Shown here: piece by piece, positions 1 to 11,640 of the stretch | How the letters are laid out: every line of letters starts with the position of its first letter | How positions within the stretch are numbered: the stretch's first letter is position 1 | DNA from: Chloroflexota bacterium | GTDB taxonomy: Bacteria; Chloroflexota; Anaerolineae; Caldilineales; Caldilineaceae | DNA length: 45,000 nt | Direction: 5' to 3' | Assembly (NCBI GenBank): GCA_003451595.1 | Contig: DMDA01000085.1 | Span: 58,003-103,002, forward strand | Translations under genes and position numbers: made by a program | Notes under the pieces: model-generated | What the model saw: the letters and a program-made list of their open reading frames with translations, nothing else | What the model was told of the DNA's origin: nothing | The model's database searches: none

Positions 1-1406
1 TTCGGCGTCACGGTGGCCGCTTCAACAGCTTCGGTCGCGACTTCTTCGCCAGCTGTGCTCCAGCCTTTCCAGCCGGGCGGGAAGGACTTGACATTGTCAT
101 AGCCGAGCAGACCCAGCGCCGTCAGCGCAGTCGCCGCGCGCAGACCAGAAGCGCAATAGACGAAGACCGGCTTGTCGGCAGGAATCTTATCCAGGTTCTG
201 CGTCAAGGTGCGCAGGGGGATGTTGATGGCGCCGGGAATGTGACCTTCGGCGTATTCGTTCGCTTCGCGCACGTCGATCAACAGCGGATTGGTGTTGGCG
301 ATGGCATCCTTGAAGGCGTCGATCTTGCCGACCGCCAGGTAGCTTTCGGGTAAGGCGCTCAACCAGGCGTCGACTGCGCTGACAATCTCGAAGTCGGAGG
401 TGACAGCGGCTGCCACTTCCGCCGGCACTGCGCCAGCTTCACCCTGCGCTGCTTCCCATGCGCCGTAGCCCGGCGGGAAGGAGCGGACGTTGTCATAGCC
501 CAGCGTGTGCAGGATGCCATTCGCCAGCGCCGAGCGATAGCCGGAGGCGCAGTAGGTGACGACCGGCTTATCCTGTGGAATCTGATCCAGATTGGCAACC
601 AGCGTGCGCAGCGGGATATTGAGCGCGCCGGGGATGGCGCCTTCGGCAAACTCGCTCTCTTCGCGCACGTCAATCAGCACGGCGCCAGCATCGATCGCTT
701 CCTGTAGCTTCTCAACGGCGCCCACAATGTAATAGCCATCGGGGATGGCGGAGAGGAAGGCGTCCACGGCTGCCAGCAACTCTGGCGCCACCTCGCGCGG
801 CGTAAAGCTGCCTGCTTCGGTGGCTTCGGTGGAGACTTCCTCATTCGCGCCACTCCAGGCTTTCCAGCCGCCGGAGAAGGCGCGCACGTTGTCGTAGCCC
901 AACTCGCGCAGGGCAGCGGTGGCCATGCCAGCGCGATGCCCGGAGGCGCAATAGACAAGCACCGGCTGATCTGCAGGCACTTTGTCCAGGTTCTGCGCCA
1001 GGGTGCGGATCGGGATATTGACGGCGCCGGGGATATGGCCCTCGGCGTACTCGTTGGCCTCGCGCACGTCAATGACGTAGGCGCCGGCCTCGATCGCAGC
1101 CTTGACATCGTCGATCTTACCGACATTCATCCAGCCTTCGGGAATGTTGGCGGCAAAGTCACCAACGACGGCGGTCAGGTCGAAGGCGGCAGCTTCGGCT
1201 GCGGGCGCTTCGGCTGCGGGTGCTTCGGCGACCGGGGCTTCTGTGGGAACCGGCGTGGCGGTTGGCGGAACCGGCGTCGGCGTATCCTGCGCCAGTACGG
1301 CCGGCGCAGGCGTCGCCGTTGGCTCTGGGTTGCCGCCGCCGCACGCGCCCAATATCAGCGCCACGACCAACAAAATGCTGAAAACAGACATCGTTCGTTT
1401 GGACAT
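1..1406 (-). CDS. Lipoprotein with at least three tandem rhodanese domains (3' end outside window)
   Basis: Read from ATG at 1406, with an AGGAG ribosome site just upstream, the product starts with a short hydrophobic signal and a lipobox (LGAC, Cys22), so it should be a membrane-anchored exported lipoprotein. A Thr/Pro/Ala-rich linker follows. Then come three rhodanese modules about 132 residues apart. Each has an IDVRE motif and a six-residue active loop of the form CASGxR, with catalytic Cys near 153, 286 and 418. All three loops keep Cys and Arg, so all three look active as persulfide-carrying sulfurtransferases. After module three another linker of the same style begins, so a fourth module may lie beyond position 1. 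The gene lies downstream of, and in the same direction as, a molybdoenzyme operon, which suggests periplasmic sulfur shuttling to or from that enzyme, as Sud does for polysulfide reductase. The domains are certain; the partner is inferred. Confidence 0.9.
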   Translation of the reverse strand, partial: MSKRTMSVFSILLVVALILGACGGGNPEPTATPAPAVLAQDTPTPVPPTATPVPTEAPVAEAPAAEAPAAEAAAFDLTAVVGDFAANIPEGWMNVGKIDDVKAAIEAGAYVIDVREANEYAEGHIPGAVNIPIRTLAQNLDKVPADQPVLVYCASGHRAGMATAALRELGYDNVRAFSGGWKAWSGANEEVSTEATEAGSFTPREVAPELLAAVDAFLSAIPDGYYIVGAVEKLQEAIDAGAVLIDVREESEFAEGAIPGALNIPLRTLVANLDQIPQDKPVVTYCASGYRSALANGILHTLGYDNVRSFPPGYGAWEAAQGEAGAVPAEVAAAVTSDFEIVSAVDAWLSALPESYLAVGKIDAFKDAIANTNPLLIDVREANEYAEGHIPGAINIPLRTLTQNLDKIPADKPVFVYCASGLRAATALTALGLLGYDNVKSFPPGWKGWSTAGEEVATEAVEAATVTP

Positions 1407-1468
1407 AAACCTTGCTCCTACCTCAAAAAGAAGTCGAATAGAATCACCGCAGTGGTGCAAGAGCGGTT

Positions 1469-1565
1469 GGGAGATGGTGAGAGTAGAGATTGGAGACTGG
1501 AGATTGGAGATTGTGTGTCTCACGTTCTTCGCCTCGCTCTTTCTCTCTCCTCCTCTTCCTCTCTG
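1469..1565. repeat. Purine-rich GGAGATTG-like repeats followed by a pyrimidine tract
   Basis: The spacer between the rhodanese gene and the cytochrome b gene holds degenerate direct repeats of GGAGATTG/GGAGACTGG (1469-1512). A nearly pure C/T stretch follows (about 1533-1565). The same repeat vocabulary reappears inside the membrane-protein gene near 37930-38050. It is either a small minisatellite or an arm of a larger structure. No coding sense is seen here. Confidence 0.6.
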
Positions 1566-1591
1566 CACTGCGGACATTACTGCCGATAGAT

Positions 1592-2275
1592 TCAGTCGTG
1601 TGCTGCTTGTTGATGCTCGATCTCTTCCACCCACTTGGGATGCTCGATCAGAGCCTCTTCTTTCGGCACATAGCCGGTTGTCATCGCTGACAGCGCCTTG
1701 TAGACGAAGGTGAAGTAGAGATGGCCCGCCAGCAGCACCGTCAACGTCAGCATCGACAGGTCGTGAATCGAAGCTGCCAGCGCCAGACCGCTGGCGCCCA
1801 GGTTGCCTTTGGCGTACCACATGAAGATGCCCGAAAAGACCACCGTGGCCGAGGTGATGACAACGCCGGCGTGGTGCAGCTTTTGGCCAGCGTTGAGTCG
1901 ACCCTGCGGCGGCATCCCCACGGCGCGCCCAAGGAAATAGCGCCCGGCGTGCTTGAACCACGCGATGTCGTCCTTGTCATAGGTGAAGGACTCGACCAGC
2001 AGCTCTTTGGCGCCACGGCGATCCACAATCAAGTAGAGGATCGGCACCAGCATGAAGAGCACGGCGCCGATGCGGTGGATCAGCCCCGATGTGCCATCGC
2101 GCGCCCACAGCGTCAGCGGCTGCCACAGAATCATCAGCCCGGTGAAGAGCAGCATCAGAAATGAGGTCGCCAGCACGGCGTGGACAATCCGCTGCCCGAC
2201 ACGGTAGCGCAGCAACTTTTCTTCCTCCGTGCGTTCACGGTTCGGTTTTTCCATTACAGGATTTGCCGTCGTCAT
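1592..2275 (-). CDS. Cytochrome b subunit of a molybdoenzyme complex (FdnI/PhsC-like)
   Basis: This 227-residue integral membrane protein has four hydrophobic segments (about 30-50, 68-84, 136-154 and 172-192). Histidines are placed for two b hemes: His32, His67, His134/135, His171 and His185. This matches the formate-dehydrogenase gamma / thiosulfate-reductase PhsC type of diheme quinol cytochrome rather than the NrfD type. Its role would be electron exchange between the quinone pool and the ferredoxin subunit encoded just upstream (9-bp gap). The start is an ATG at 2275. As the last gene of the three-subunit set it completes a catalytic-electron transfer-membrane anchor complex. The family is clear, but the exact substrate of the complex cannot be fixed from this subunit. 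Confidence 0.9.
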   Translation of the reverse strand: MTTANPVMEKPNRERTEEEKLLRYRVGQRIVHAVLATSFLMLLFTGLMILWQPLTLWARDGTSGLIHRIGAVLFMLVPILYLIVDRRGAKELLVESFTYDKDDIAWFKHAGRYFLGRAVGMPPQGRLNAGQKLHHAGVVITSATVVFSGIFMWYAKGNLGASGLALAASIHDLSMLTLTVLLAGHLYFTFVYKALSAMTTGYVPKEEALIEHPKWVEEIEHQQAAHD

Positions 2276-2284
2276 GATGTCACC

Positions 2285-3049
2285 TCACTCCTGACTTTCC
2301 TCTTGCGCAGCTTTGGTTTGCTGCGCATGCAACTGCTTGAGTTCCTGCATATGGTTGCGCCGCGCAATCACGGCGGCCACCCCCGTCACCGCCACGCTCA
2401 GCGCGGTCAAGCTCAGCGCGGCTGGCTGCACAACCTGCTGCCAGGTCTTGACGAGCAGTGGTACGTCTGGATTGGCGGGCAGGTCGAGCACCTCCGGATC
2501 GTCCGGCAGCACCATGATCACGCCCAAGCCGCCGGCTTCGGTCTCGCCGTAGACGCGCGCCTTGGGGTAGCGCGTCTTGAGCGCCTCGACGCGGCGGTGC
2601 GCTTCCGCCAGGATTTCCTGGCGCTCGCCGTAACGCAGCGCGTCGCTGGGACAGGTCTGCACACACCACGGCTTGCCGCCAGCGGCGGTTGCGCTGGCGC
2701 AGGCGTCGCACTTGCTGGAGCGGCCATCGACGATGCGCGGCACGTCGAAGGGACAGGCGTCGGTGCAGTAGGCGCAACCGATGCAAACTTCGCGATTGAG
2801 GCGGGTCATGCCGTCCTCTTTATAGAGCGCGCCGGTCGGGCAGACCTTGACGCACGCGGCGTCGGTGCAGTGATAGCAGCGATGATTTTTGAAGCTGCCG
2901 GACAGGTTGGGGAACTCGCCGCGCGTCTGTTCGATCAGGTGGATGTACTGCATGCCGGCGGGCAGCTCGTTGCCGGTTGCGCACGCCGCGACGCACGCTT
3001 CACAGCCGATGCAGCGCGAAATATCGAGCAAAAAGGCATGGATAGCCAT
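2285..3049 (-). CDS. 4Fe-4S ferredoxin subunit of molybdoenzyme (DmsB/PhsB/FdhB-like)
   Basis: The 254-residue protein carries sixteen cysteines in four 4Fe-4S motifs: Cys13/16/19/23, Cys58/61/66/70, Cys89/92/95/99 and Cys114/117/129/133. This is the usual layout of the electron-transfer subunit of complex iron-sulfur molybdoenzymes. A hydrophobic helix near residues 206-232 followed by basic residues suggests a C-terminal membrane anchor, as in formate dehydrogenase beta subunits. It has no signal peptide of its own, so it would be co-exported with the Tat-dependent catalytic subunit. It sits 1 bp after the catalytic subunit gene and 9 bp before the cytochrome b gene, so co-translation is expected. 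The family is certain; the substrate is not shown by this subunit. Confidence 0.93.
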   Translation of the reverse strand: MAIHAFLLDISRCIGCEACVAACATGNELPAGMQYIHLIEQTRGEFPNLSGSFKNHRCYHCTDAACVKVCPTGALYKEDGMTRLNREVCIGCAYCTDACPFDVPRIVDGRSSKCDACASATAAGGKPWCVQTCPSDALRYGERQEILAEAHRRVEALKTRYPKARVYGETEAGGLGVIMVLPDDPEVLDLPANPDVPLLVKTWQQVVQPAALSLTALSVAVTGVAAVIARRNHMQELKQLHAQQTKAAQEESQE

Positions 3050-3050
3050 C

Positions 3051-5342
3051 TTATGCCTCCTTCACAATGCGGACGAAGTTGATGCGCATCCCGGCGCCGC
3101 CGCTGATGGGATCGAGTGTATAGCGTGAGATCAATGCAGCATCGCTGGCGCCGCGCCCGTTGGCAAGCGTCAACTGCGGTGCGTTGCGCCCAAAGCCGTG
3201 CGACATGAAGACGGCGTCGGGGCGGATGCGCTGCGTCACCTTCACCTTGATCGGGCCGCTGCGCACGCCATCCTGGTTTTCGACATAAACGCGGTCGCCG
3301 TCTTCGATGCCCAGTGATGCGGCTACACCTGCGTTGAGCCAGAGGTCATTCTCGGGGTTCAACTGATGGAGCAGCGGCGTGTTCTGCGTCTTGGCGAAGG
3401 TGTGCACCGGGTGACGGCCGTAGAGCAGGCGGAAGTAACCCTGCGGCGGCTCTTCGACCGGTGTATAGACCGGCAGTGGGTCATGCCCGGCAAGCGCCAA
3501 CTCTTCGGAGTACAGCTCAATTTTCCCGGATTTGGTGAGGAACGGCGAGTTGCTCTTGAAGTCATCCAGATAAGGCTTGCCCTTCTGCACGATCACACCG
3601 CCCTCTGAGCGCAGTTTTTCCAGCGAATAGCCGATCGTCTTCAGCCGGGTTTCGACAAACTCCTCCGCCGTCTCCCATTTGAAGAACTTCTCCAGCCCGA
3701 CGCGCAGACCAAGCTCACGCGCCATCCACCACGCCGGTTTGGTGTCAGCGTAGGGTTCGACGGCCTGGTCGCGCAGCGCAATGTAGGGCGTCTTGTGCGC
3801 AACCGTCCACAGATCGTCGAAGCGCTCCAGAATCGTGGCTTCAGGCAGCACGACGTCAGCCCATGCCACATGCTCCATCGGCAGCACGTCGATCACGACG
3901 ACCAGGTCGAGCTTCTTCAGCGCCTCAAGCGTGCGTGCAGGATTGGGCACGGTGTTGAGCAGGTTCGTGCCGTAGACGATCAGCGCCTTGATCGGATACG
4001 GTTCGCCGGTGATCATCGGCTCGATCAACTCTTGCATCGCCGTTGCGCCGCGCAAAAATTTGGTGCGGGCGCCGTCGGCGCGCGCCTTGCCCGAAGGCCC
4101 CACCGGCAGCTCGGCGCTCTCGGCGCCCGGTTCGGCGGAGCAGCCGCCGGCGCTGCCTGCTACCGCAAAGGGTGGGTGCGGATACGCTTCGATGTAAGGC
4201 GACTTGTTGAAGTAGATGCCGCCCTCGCGGCCATACGCGCCGAGCAGTGCATTGATGATGTGGACGGCGCGCATCCGCTGTGTATCATTGCCATACCAGG
4301 TGACGTGGCGTCCGGGCATGATCACCGACTGCGGCAGGTTATCCGCCATGACGCGTGCGGTGGTGCGGATCAGCTCGGCGTCCAGCTCGGTGATGGCGGC
4401 GGCCCACTCCGGCGTCATGTCCGCCACGTGTGCGGCCAGCTCCTCGAAGCCTTGCGCCCACTGTGCAATGTAGTCGGCGTCGTAGCGGTGTTCGGTGATC
4501 AGCACGTTGATCCACGCCAGCAGCAGCGCCGTGTCCGTGCCCGGTTTGATCGGCAGCCAGTAGTCCGCCTTTGCCGCCACACTGGAGAAGCGCGGGTCGA
4601 CGACGATCACCGTGGCGCCGCGCGCCCGGGCGTTGGCGAAATCCTGCATCACCGTATTGCGCGAATCCTCGCCGATGTGACTGCCGATCAGCGTCAGACA
4701 GCGCAACCCTGCCCAGTCCACCGGCTCATGACCGCCGACAGGAAAGCCAAAGGTCAGGTTGGAGGCTTCCTCGCGCGGGCTGGTGCACAACGAAGAGGAA
4801 GGTTTGGCGGCGTTGGGCGTGCCCCATGCCTGTGCAAAGTAATCGGCAAACCAGAATTCGCCGGAAGTGTGCCCAAAGATCGCCACCGACTCAGGCCCGT
4901 ACTGCTCCTTGATTGCCAGCAGTTTTTCGGCGGTGTGGTCGAGCGCCTCCTCCCAGGTCACTTCCTGGAATTTGCCCTCGCCGCGCTCGCCGGTGCGCAA
5001 CATGGGCGAACGCAGGCGGTCGGGGTCATACATAAAGGAGACGCCACCCTGGCCGCGCGCACAGAGCATCCCGCGGCTCTTGGGGTCTGCCGGGTTGCCG
5101 TCGATCTTGAAGACGCGACCCTCGACGCTCTGCGCAATGATGCCGCAGCGCCAGGGGCACATATCGCAGACACTGTAGGTGCTCTTGATCTGACCGCGGT
5201 AGTACCAGGGGGTGGTTGTCCCTGCCGCTGGCGCCGCAGCCGCCTGCTGCAATTGACCGGCTGCCAGCGCAACGCCTGCACCGCCGGCGAATGCACTCTT
5301 CAGAAAAGTGCGTCGTGAGATTTGTAACTGTACTTTTCCCAT
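3051..5342 (-). CDS. Tat-exported molybdopterin oxidoreductase, thiosulfate/polysulfide reductase-like
   Basis: The product has 763 residues. A twin-arginine signal (SRRTFLKS, Arg10-Arg11) precedes a hydrophobic Ala/Gly stretch, so the folded enzyme should be exported. An N-terminal 4Fe-4S site is formed by Cys59, Cys62, Cys66 and Cys94. The bis-MGD fold follows, with a C-terminal molydopterin dinucleotide-binding region from about residue 640. At the position expected for the molybdenum ligand lies Cys186 (SSLCTSP), which points to the Cys-ligated PsrA/PhsA/formate-type branch rather than the Ser-ligated DMSO reductases. The following genes encode the ferredoxin and a PhsC-like cytochrome b, and a multi-rhodanese lipoprotein comes next. 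Sulfur-compound turnover (thiosulfate, polysulfide or tetrathionate) is therefore the best inference. A formate dehydrogenase or another oxyanion reductase remains possible. The start is an ATG at 5342. Confidence 0.88.
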   Translation of the reverse strand: MGKVQLQISRRTFLKSAFAGGAGVALAAGQLQQAAAAPAAGTTTPWYYRGQIKSTYSVCDMCPWRCGIIAQSVEGRVFKIDGNPADPKSRGMLCARGQGGVSFMYDPDRLRSPMLRTGERGEGKFQEVTWEEALDHTAEKLLAIKEQYGPESVAIFGHTSGEFWFADYFAQAWGTPNAAKPSSSLCTSPREEASNLTFGFPVGGHEPVDWAGLRCLTLIGSHIGEDSRNTVMQDFANARARGATVIVVDPRFSSVAAKADYWLPIKPGTDTALLLAWINVLITEHRYDADYIAQWAQGFEELAAHVADMTPEWAAAITELDAELIRTTARVMADNLPQSVIMPGRHVTWYGNDTQRMRAVHIINALLGAYGREGGIYFNKSPYIEAYPHPPFAVAGSAGGCSAEPGAESAELPVGPSGKARADGARTKFLRGATAMQELIEPMITGEPYPIKALIVYGTNLLNTVPNPARTLEALKKLDLVVVIDVLPMEHVAWADVVLPEATILERFDDLWTVAHKTPYIALRDQAVEPYADTKPAWWMARELGLRVGLEKFFKWETAEEFVETRLKTIGYSLEKLRSEGGVIVQKGKPYLDDFKSNSPFLTKSGKIELYSEELALAGHDPLPVYTPVEEPPQGYFRLLYGRHPVHTFAKTQNTPLLHQLNPENDLWLNAGVAASLGIEDGDRVYVENQDGVRSGPIKVKVTQRIRPDAVFMSHGFGRNAPQLTLANGRGASDAALISRYTLDPISGGAGMRINFVRIVKEA

Positions 5343-5428
5343 AATCTATCCTTTAGGTGTGTTGCGTGCTGCGTGCTGATTTCGGCTGACGCTGCGTAAC
5401 GCACGGCAGCGGCAATGTCTCCCAACGC

Positions 5429-5905
5429 TCAATCGGCGGCGACGCAACAAGCCGCCGGTTCGCGAGTTGCTTCCCCTGTGTCCAATCCTTGATAGAGGGC
5501 GTGCAGGCGCGCCTCGCGCTGCATTGCCCGGTGCATGATGCACAGCACACTGGAGAACCATTCCTGTTCCATGTTCTCCTTGGCGATGCTGCTGCACGCT
5601 CCCGCCTGCCACACCTGTTTGCGATATTGCCGATAGCCCTCCGGCAACAGGGCAACCACGCGCACTTGCGGATTGGCCGCCACGACTGCCGCCACCAGCG
5701 GCGCCGTTTCAGATTTCGCCATCAGCCAATCGAGCACGACCACATCATCGGCGCCAGCCCGGGCGCGCGCCAACAGTGCATCCTGTGTCGTTGCGTAGCT
5801 GACGGTGACGTTGAGCGGCGTCAACTCCAGTGCGGAAACCAGTAGTGAATTGAGCAGCGCCTGTGATTCCGGGTCCGGTGTCGCAAACAGCAATCGTATC
5901 TCCAT
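5429..5905 (-). CDS. Receiver-domain response regulator without output domain
   Basis: This 158-residue protein looks like a CheY-type receiver. An acidic residue near the N-terminus (Asp11), a strand ending in the probable phospho-acceptor (VVVLDW, Asp59) and a conserved-type Lys109 fit the fold. The usual Thr/Ser switch position is not obvious (the ALLPEG region). After the receiver there are only about 30 residues ending in a Cys pair, with no DNA-binding domain. The ATG at 5905 follows a GGAGG site. It is the first gene upstream of the molybdoenzyme subunits (86-bp gap, same strand), so it may signal to a partner kinase or act by protein contact in controlling that operon. No histidine kinase is adjacent. 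The receiver assignment is probable; its function is unknown. Confidence 0.75.
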   Translation of the reverse strand: MEIRLLFATPDPESQALLNSLLVSALELTPLNVTVSYATTQDALLARARAGADDVVVLDWLMAKSETAPLVAAVVAANPQVRVVALLPEGYRQYRKQVWQAGACSSIAKENMEQEWFSSVLCIMHRAMQREARLHALYQGLDTGEATREPAACCVAAD

Positions 5906-5939
5906 GCTCGCCTCCGTTCAGGGGTCATGTCGCCATTCA

Positions 5940-5955
5940 TGTGAAAACCTTCACA
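5940..5955. promoter_or_regulatory. CRP/FNR-family operator palindrome
   Basis: The sequence TGTGA-N6-TCACA is a perfect two-fold site matching the CRP/FNR superfamily consensus. It lies 35 bp upstream of the receiver gene start and in the divergent spacer before the DinB-type gene. On the minus strand a TATCTT -10-like box at 5964-5959 would put the start of transcription inside the palindrome, which would suit repression. Activation of the plus-strand promoter is equally possible. Confidence 0.6.
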
Positions 5956-6117
5956 AGTAAGATAGCAAAGAGTGGTCGCCGCGTCTGTCGGGAAGAATTG
6001 GACAGTTTGTGTCGGGACTTTTCCGAATGATAGACTGGCGATGATGGCTTACCGGGAAGCGCTATCGCCTCCTGCCAGGTGCTCAGGTCAAGTGTTGAGG
6101 GTGATAAAGGAGGCATC

Positions 6118-6630
6118 ATGGAGATTGAGCAGATCACAGCAACAATGCAAGCCAATGCGCAGCGGATCGCTGCGTGGGTCGCGGGCGTTGGTGAGGCACA
6201 GGCGCGCTGGAAACCTGACGCTGCAAACTGGTCGATCCTGGAGGTTGTCAATCACTTGTTGGATGAGGAACGCGAGGATTTTCGCCAGCGCATCGACTAC
6301 ACGCTGCATCGCCCCAGCGAAGTGTGGCCGCCCATCGACCCCAGCGGTTGGGTCACGGCGCGGCGCTACAACGAACGTGATTTGGCGGAGTCACTGGCGG
6401 CGTTTCTAGCCGAGCGGGAACGGTCGCTGGTGTGGCTGCGCGGGCTGCCGGCGCCGGACTGGGAGACGACCGCCATCGCGCCGTGGGGCGATCCGTTCCC
6501 GGCGGGCAAGCTGCTGGCGGCGTGGGTGGCGCACGACCTGCTACATTTGCGTCAACTGGTCGAACTACACTACGCCTGGACGACTGCAGGGCTGGCGCCT
6601 TACACGTGTGAGTATGCAGGCGACTGGTGA
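6118..6630 (+). CDS. DinB-family (DinB_2-type) putative metal-dependent protein
   Basis: From the ATG at 6118, which follows a strong AAAGGAGG site at 6107, the product has 170 residues. An in-frame upstream ATG at 6079 lacks such a site. The sequence fits the DinB four-helix bundle, with the metal-binding histidine triad at His46 (VVNHLL), His139 and His143 (AHDLLHLRQL). Members of this superfamily include thiol-dependent S-transferases and many uncharacterised damage- or stress-related proteins, and nothing here fixes the reaction. It is a single-gene unit: the divergent receiver gene is upstream and a hairpin follows 10 bp after the stop. The family is good; the function is unknown. Confidence 0.85.
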   Translation: MEIEQITATMQANAQRIAAWVAGVGEAQARWKPDAANWSILEVVNHLLDEEREDFRQRIDYTLHRPSEVWPPIDPSGWVTARRYNERDLAESLAAFLAERERSLVWLRGLPAPDWETTAIAPWGDPFPAGKLLAAWVAHDLLHLRQLVELHYAWTTAGLAPYTCEYAGDW

Positions 6631-6639
6631 CCCTGCGTC

Positions 6640-6684
6640 GCCATTGCATCCCAATTCGGTCCGCCTGGATTGGAATGCGATGGC
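6640..6684 (+). terminator. Hairpin downstream of DinB-family gene
   Basis: Arms at 6640-6655 and 6669-6684 pair over 16 positions with one G-T wobble and one mismatch, around a 13-nt loop. The hairpin begins 9 nt after the stop codon. No T tract follows, so it is a terminator or 3'-end stabiliser candidate rather than a canonical intrinsic terminator. Confidence 0.5.
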
Positions 6685-7079
6685 GCTAAACAAGGCTACA
6701 GCGGATGCAGACGGCAACGGATTCACCATGCTGGCGGAGCTGCAGTGAGTCGGCTGTCAAGAATGGGTCTGCGGGCCGGGCTACTCCATTGGCGGCGGCG
6801 TATCACACAACTGTGCACCACCTGCAACTGTTGTCAGCAAATTGCAAGCCTGATCGTCGAAAAATAGTTGTATACTTTTTCATGTTTCCCTGAACCTTGC
6901 ATCCCGACCGGAAACACAATTGTCGTTGATGTGTGATCTCACCCCAAGGAGGTCAATTCCACTCCATATTGTCACATATGCTTTGTGCTGGTGTTTGCGC
7001 ACGTTGTCGGCTCTCTCGCTGGCGACGCTGCAAGGAGTGTTCGCTCGTCGGACGATTCTTTCCCCAGAAGGAGACCCTG
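6685..7079 (+). other. Leader region of the beta-helix protein gene
   Basis: I see no credible gene in this spacer. A TATACT box at 6871-6876 in an A/T-rich patch is the best -10 candidate, although no good -35 is found at standard spacing. If real, the transcript would have a leader of about 200 nt. The reading frame of the downstream gene stays open back to 6933, but its likely start is at 7080, after an AAGGAG site. Confidence 0.35.
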
Positions 7080-11321
<4,242 letters not shown>

Positions 11322-11349
11322 CCTCTGCGCTGTTCGCCGTGCTTCCTGT

Positions 11350-11382
11350 CGTCAAGCCGGACATCCCCTATCCGGCTTGACG
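11350..11382 (+). terminator. Perfect 12-bp hairpin after the beta-helix gene
   Basis: The arms CGTCAAGCCGGA (11350-11361) and its exact complement (11371-11382) enclose a 9-nt loop, 28 nt after the stop codon. The sequence that follows is not a T run, so termination would be of a non-canonical kind. Confidence 0.6.
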
Positions 11383-11454
11383 GCTTGATTACAGGCAACC
11401 CCGTCTGTTTGAGTTCAGCGGTTCACGATGCTGCCTCGCGCAAAGGCTGCCATC

Positions 11455-11514
11455 GTAGGTCACCGCCTCCGGCGTGACATGACCGCCATCGCAGGTCACC
11501 GCCCCCGGCGTGAC
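11455..11514 (+). repeat. Dispersed repeat family A, two tandem copies
   Basis: Two 24-bp copies (11455-11478 and 11491-11514) lie 36 bp apart. Each contains GGTCACCGCC and GGCGTGAC, which fold imperfectly on each other. Close relatives occur at 19786-19809, 22819-22842, 22852-22875 and 27465-27488, all between genes. Apart from this repeat, the hairpin at 11350 and the promoter at 11561, I see nothing in the 319-bp spacer. Confidence 0.8.
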
Positions 11515-11560
11515 GTGACCGTTGCCCCAATGCGAAATTGACTCCTCTCATTTTTCGCGC

Positions 11561-11589
11561 TTGACAACAAAATCTCTCCCCTTTACAAT
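11561..11589 (+). promoter_or_regulatory. Sigma-70-type promoter for the IclR-family gene
   Basis: A consensus TTGACA (11561-11566) is followed by a 17-bp spacer and TACAAT (11584-11589). Transcription would start near 11596, giving a leader of about 45 nt to the ATG at 11641. A loose TTGTT/AACAA pair downstream (about 11608-11630) could be a regulator site, but the evidence is weak. Confidence 0.75.
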
Positions 11590-11640
11590 CCGCGCATTGC
11601 TGAAACGTTGTTTTATACAGCGCAACAAATCCTCTAAAAA

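Noticed and set aside
3795..5318. A 507-codon plus-strand frame opposite the molybdoenzyme gene
   Set aside because: It is a shadow of the conserved catalytic-subunit sequence, with no ribosome site or family motif.
6079..6117. Longer start for the DinB-family protein at 6079
   Set aside because: It lacks a ribosome site, whereas the ATG at 6118 follows AAAGGAGG and matches the usual family N-terminus.
11455..11525. Possible CRISPR array from two repeats 36 bp apart
   Set aside because: Only two copies exist, the spacer between them is 12 bp, no cas gene is present, and the same unit is scattered singly elsewhere.
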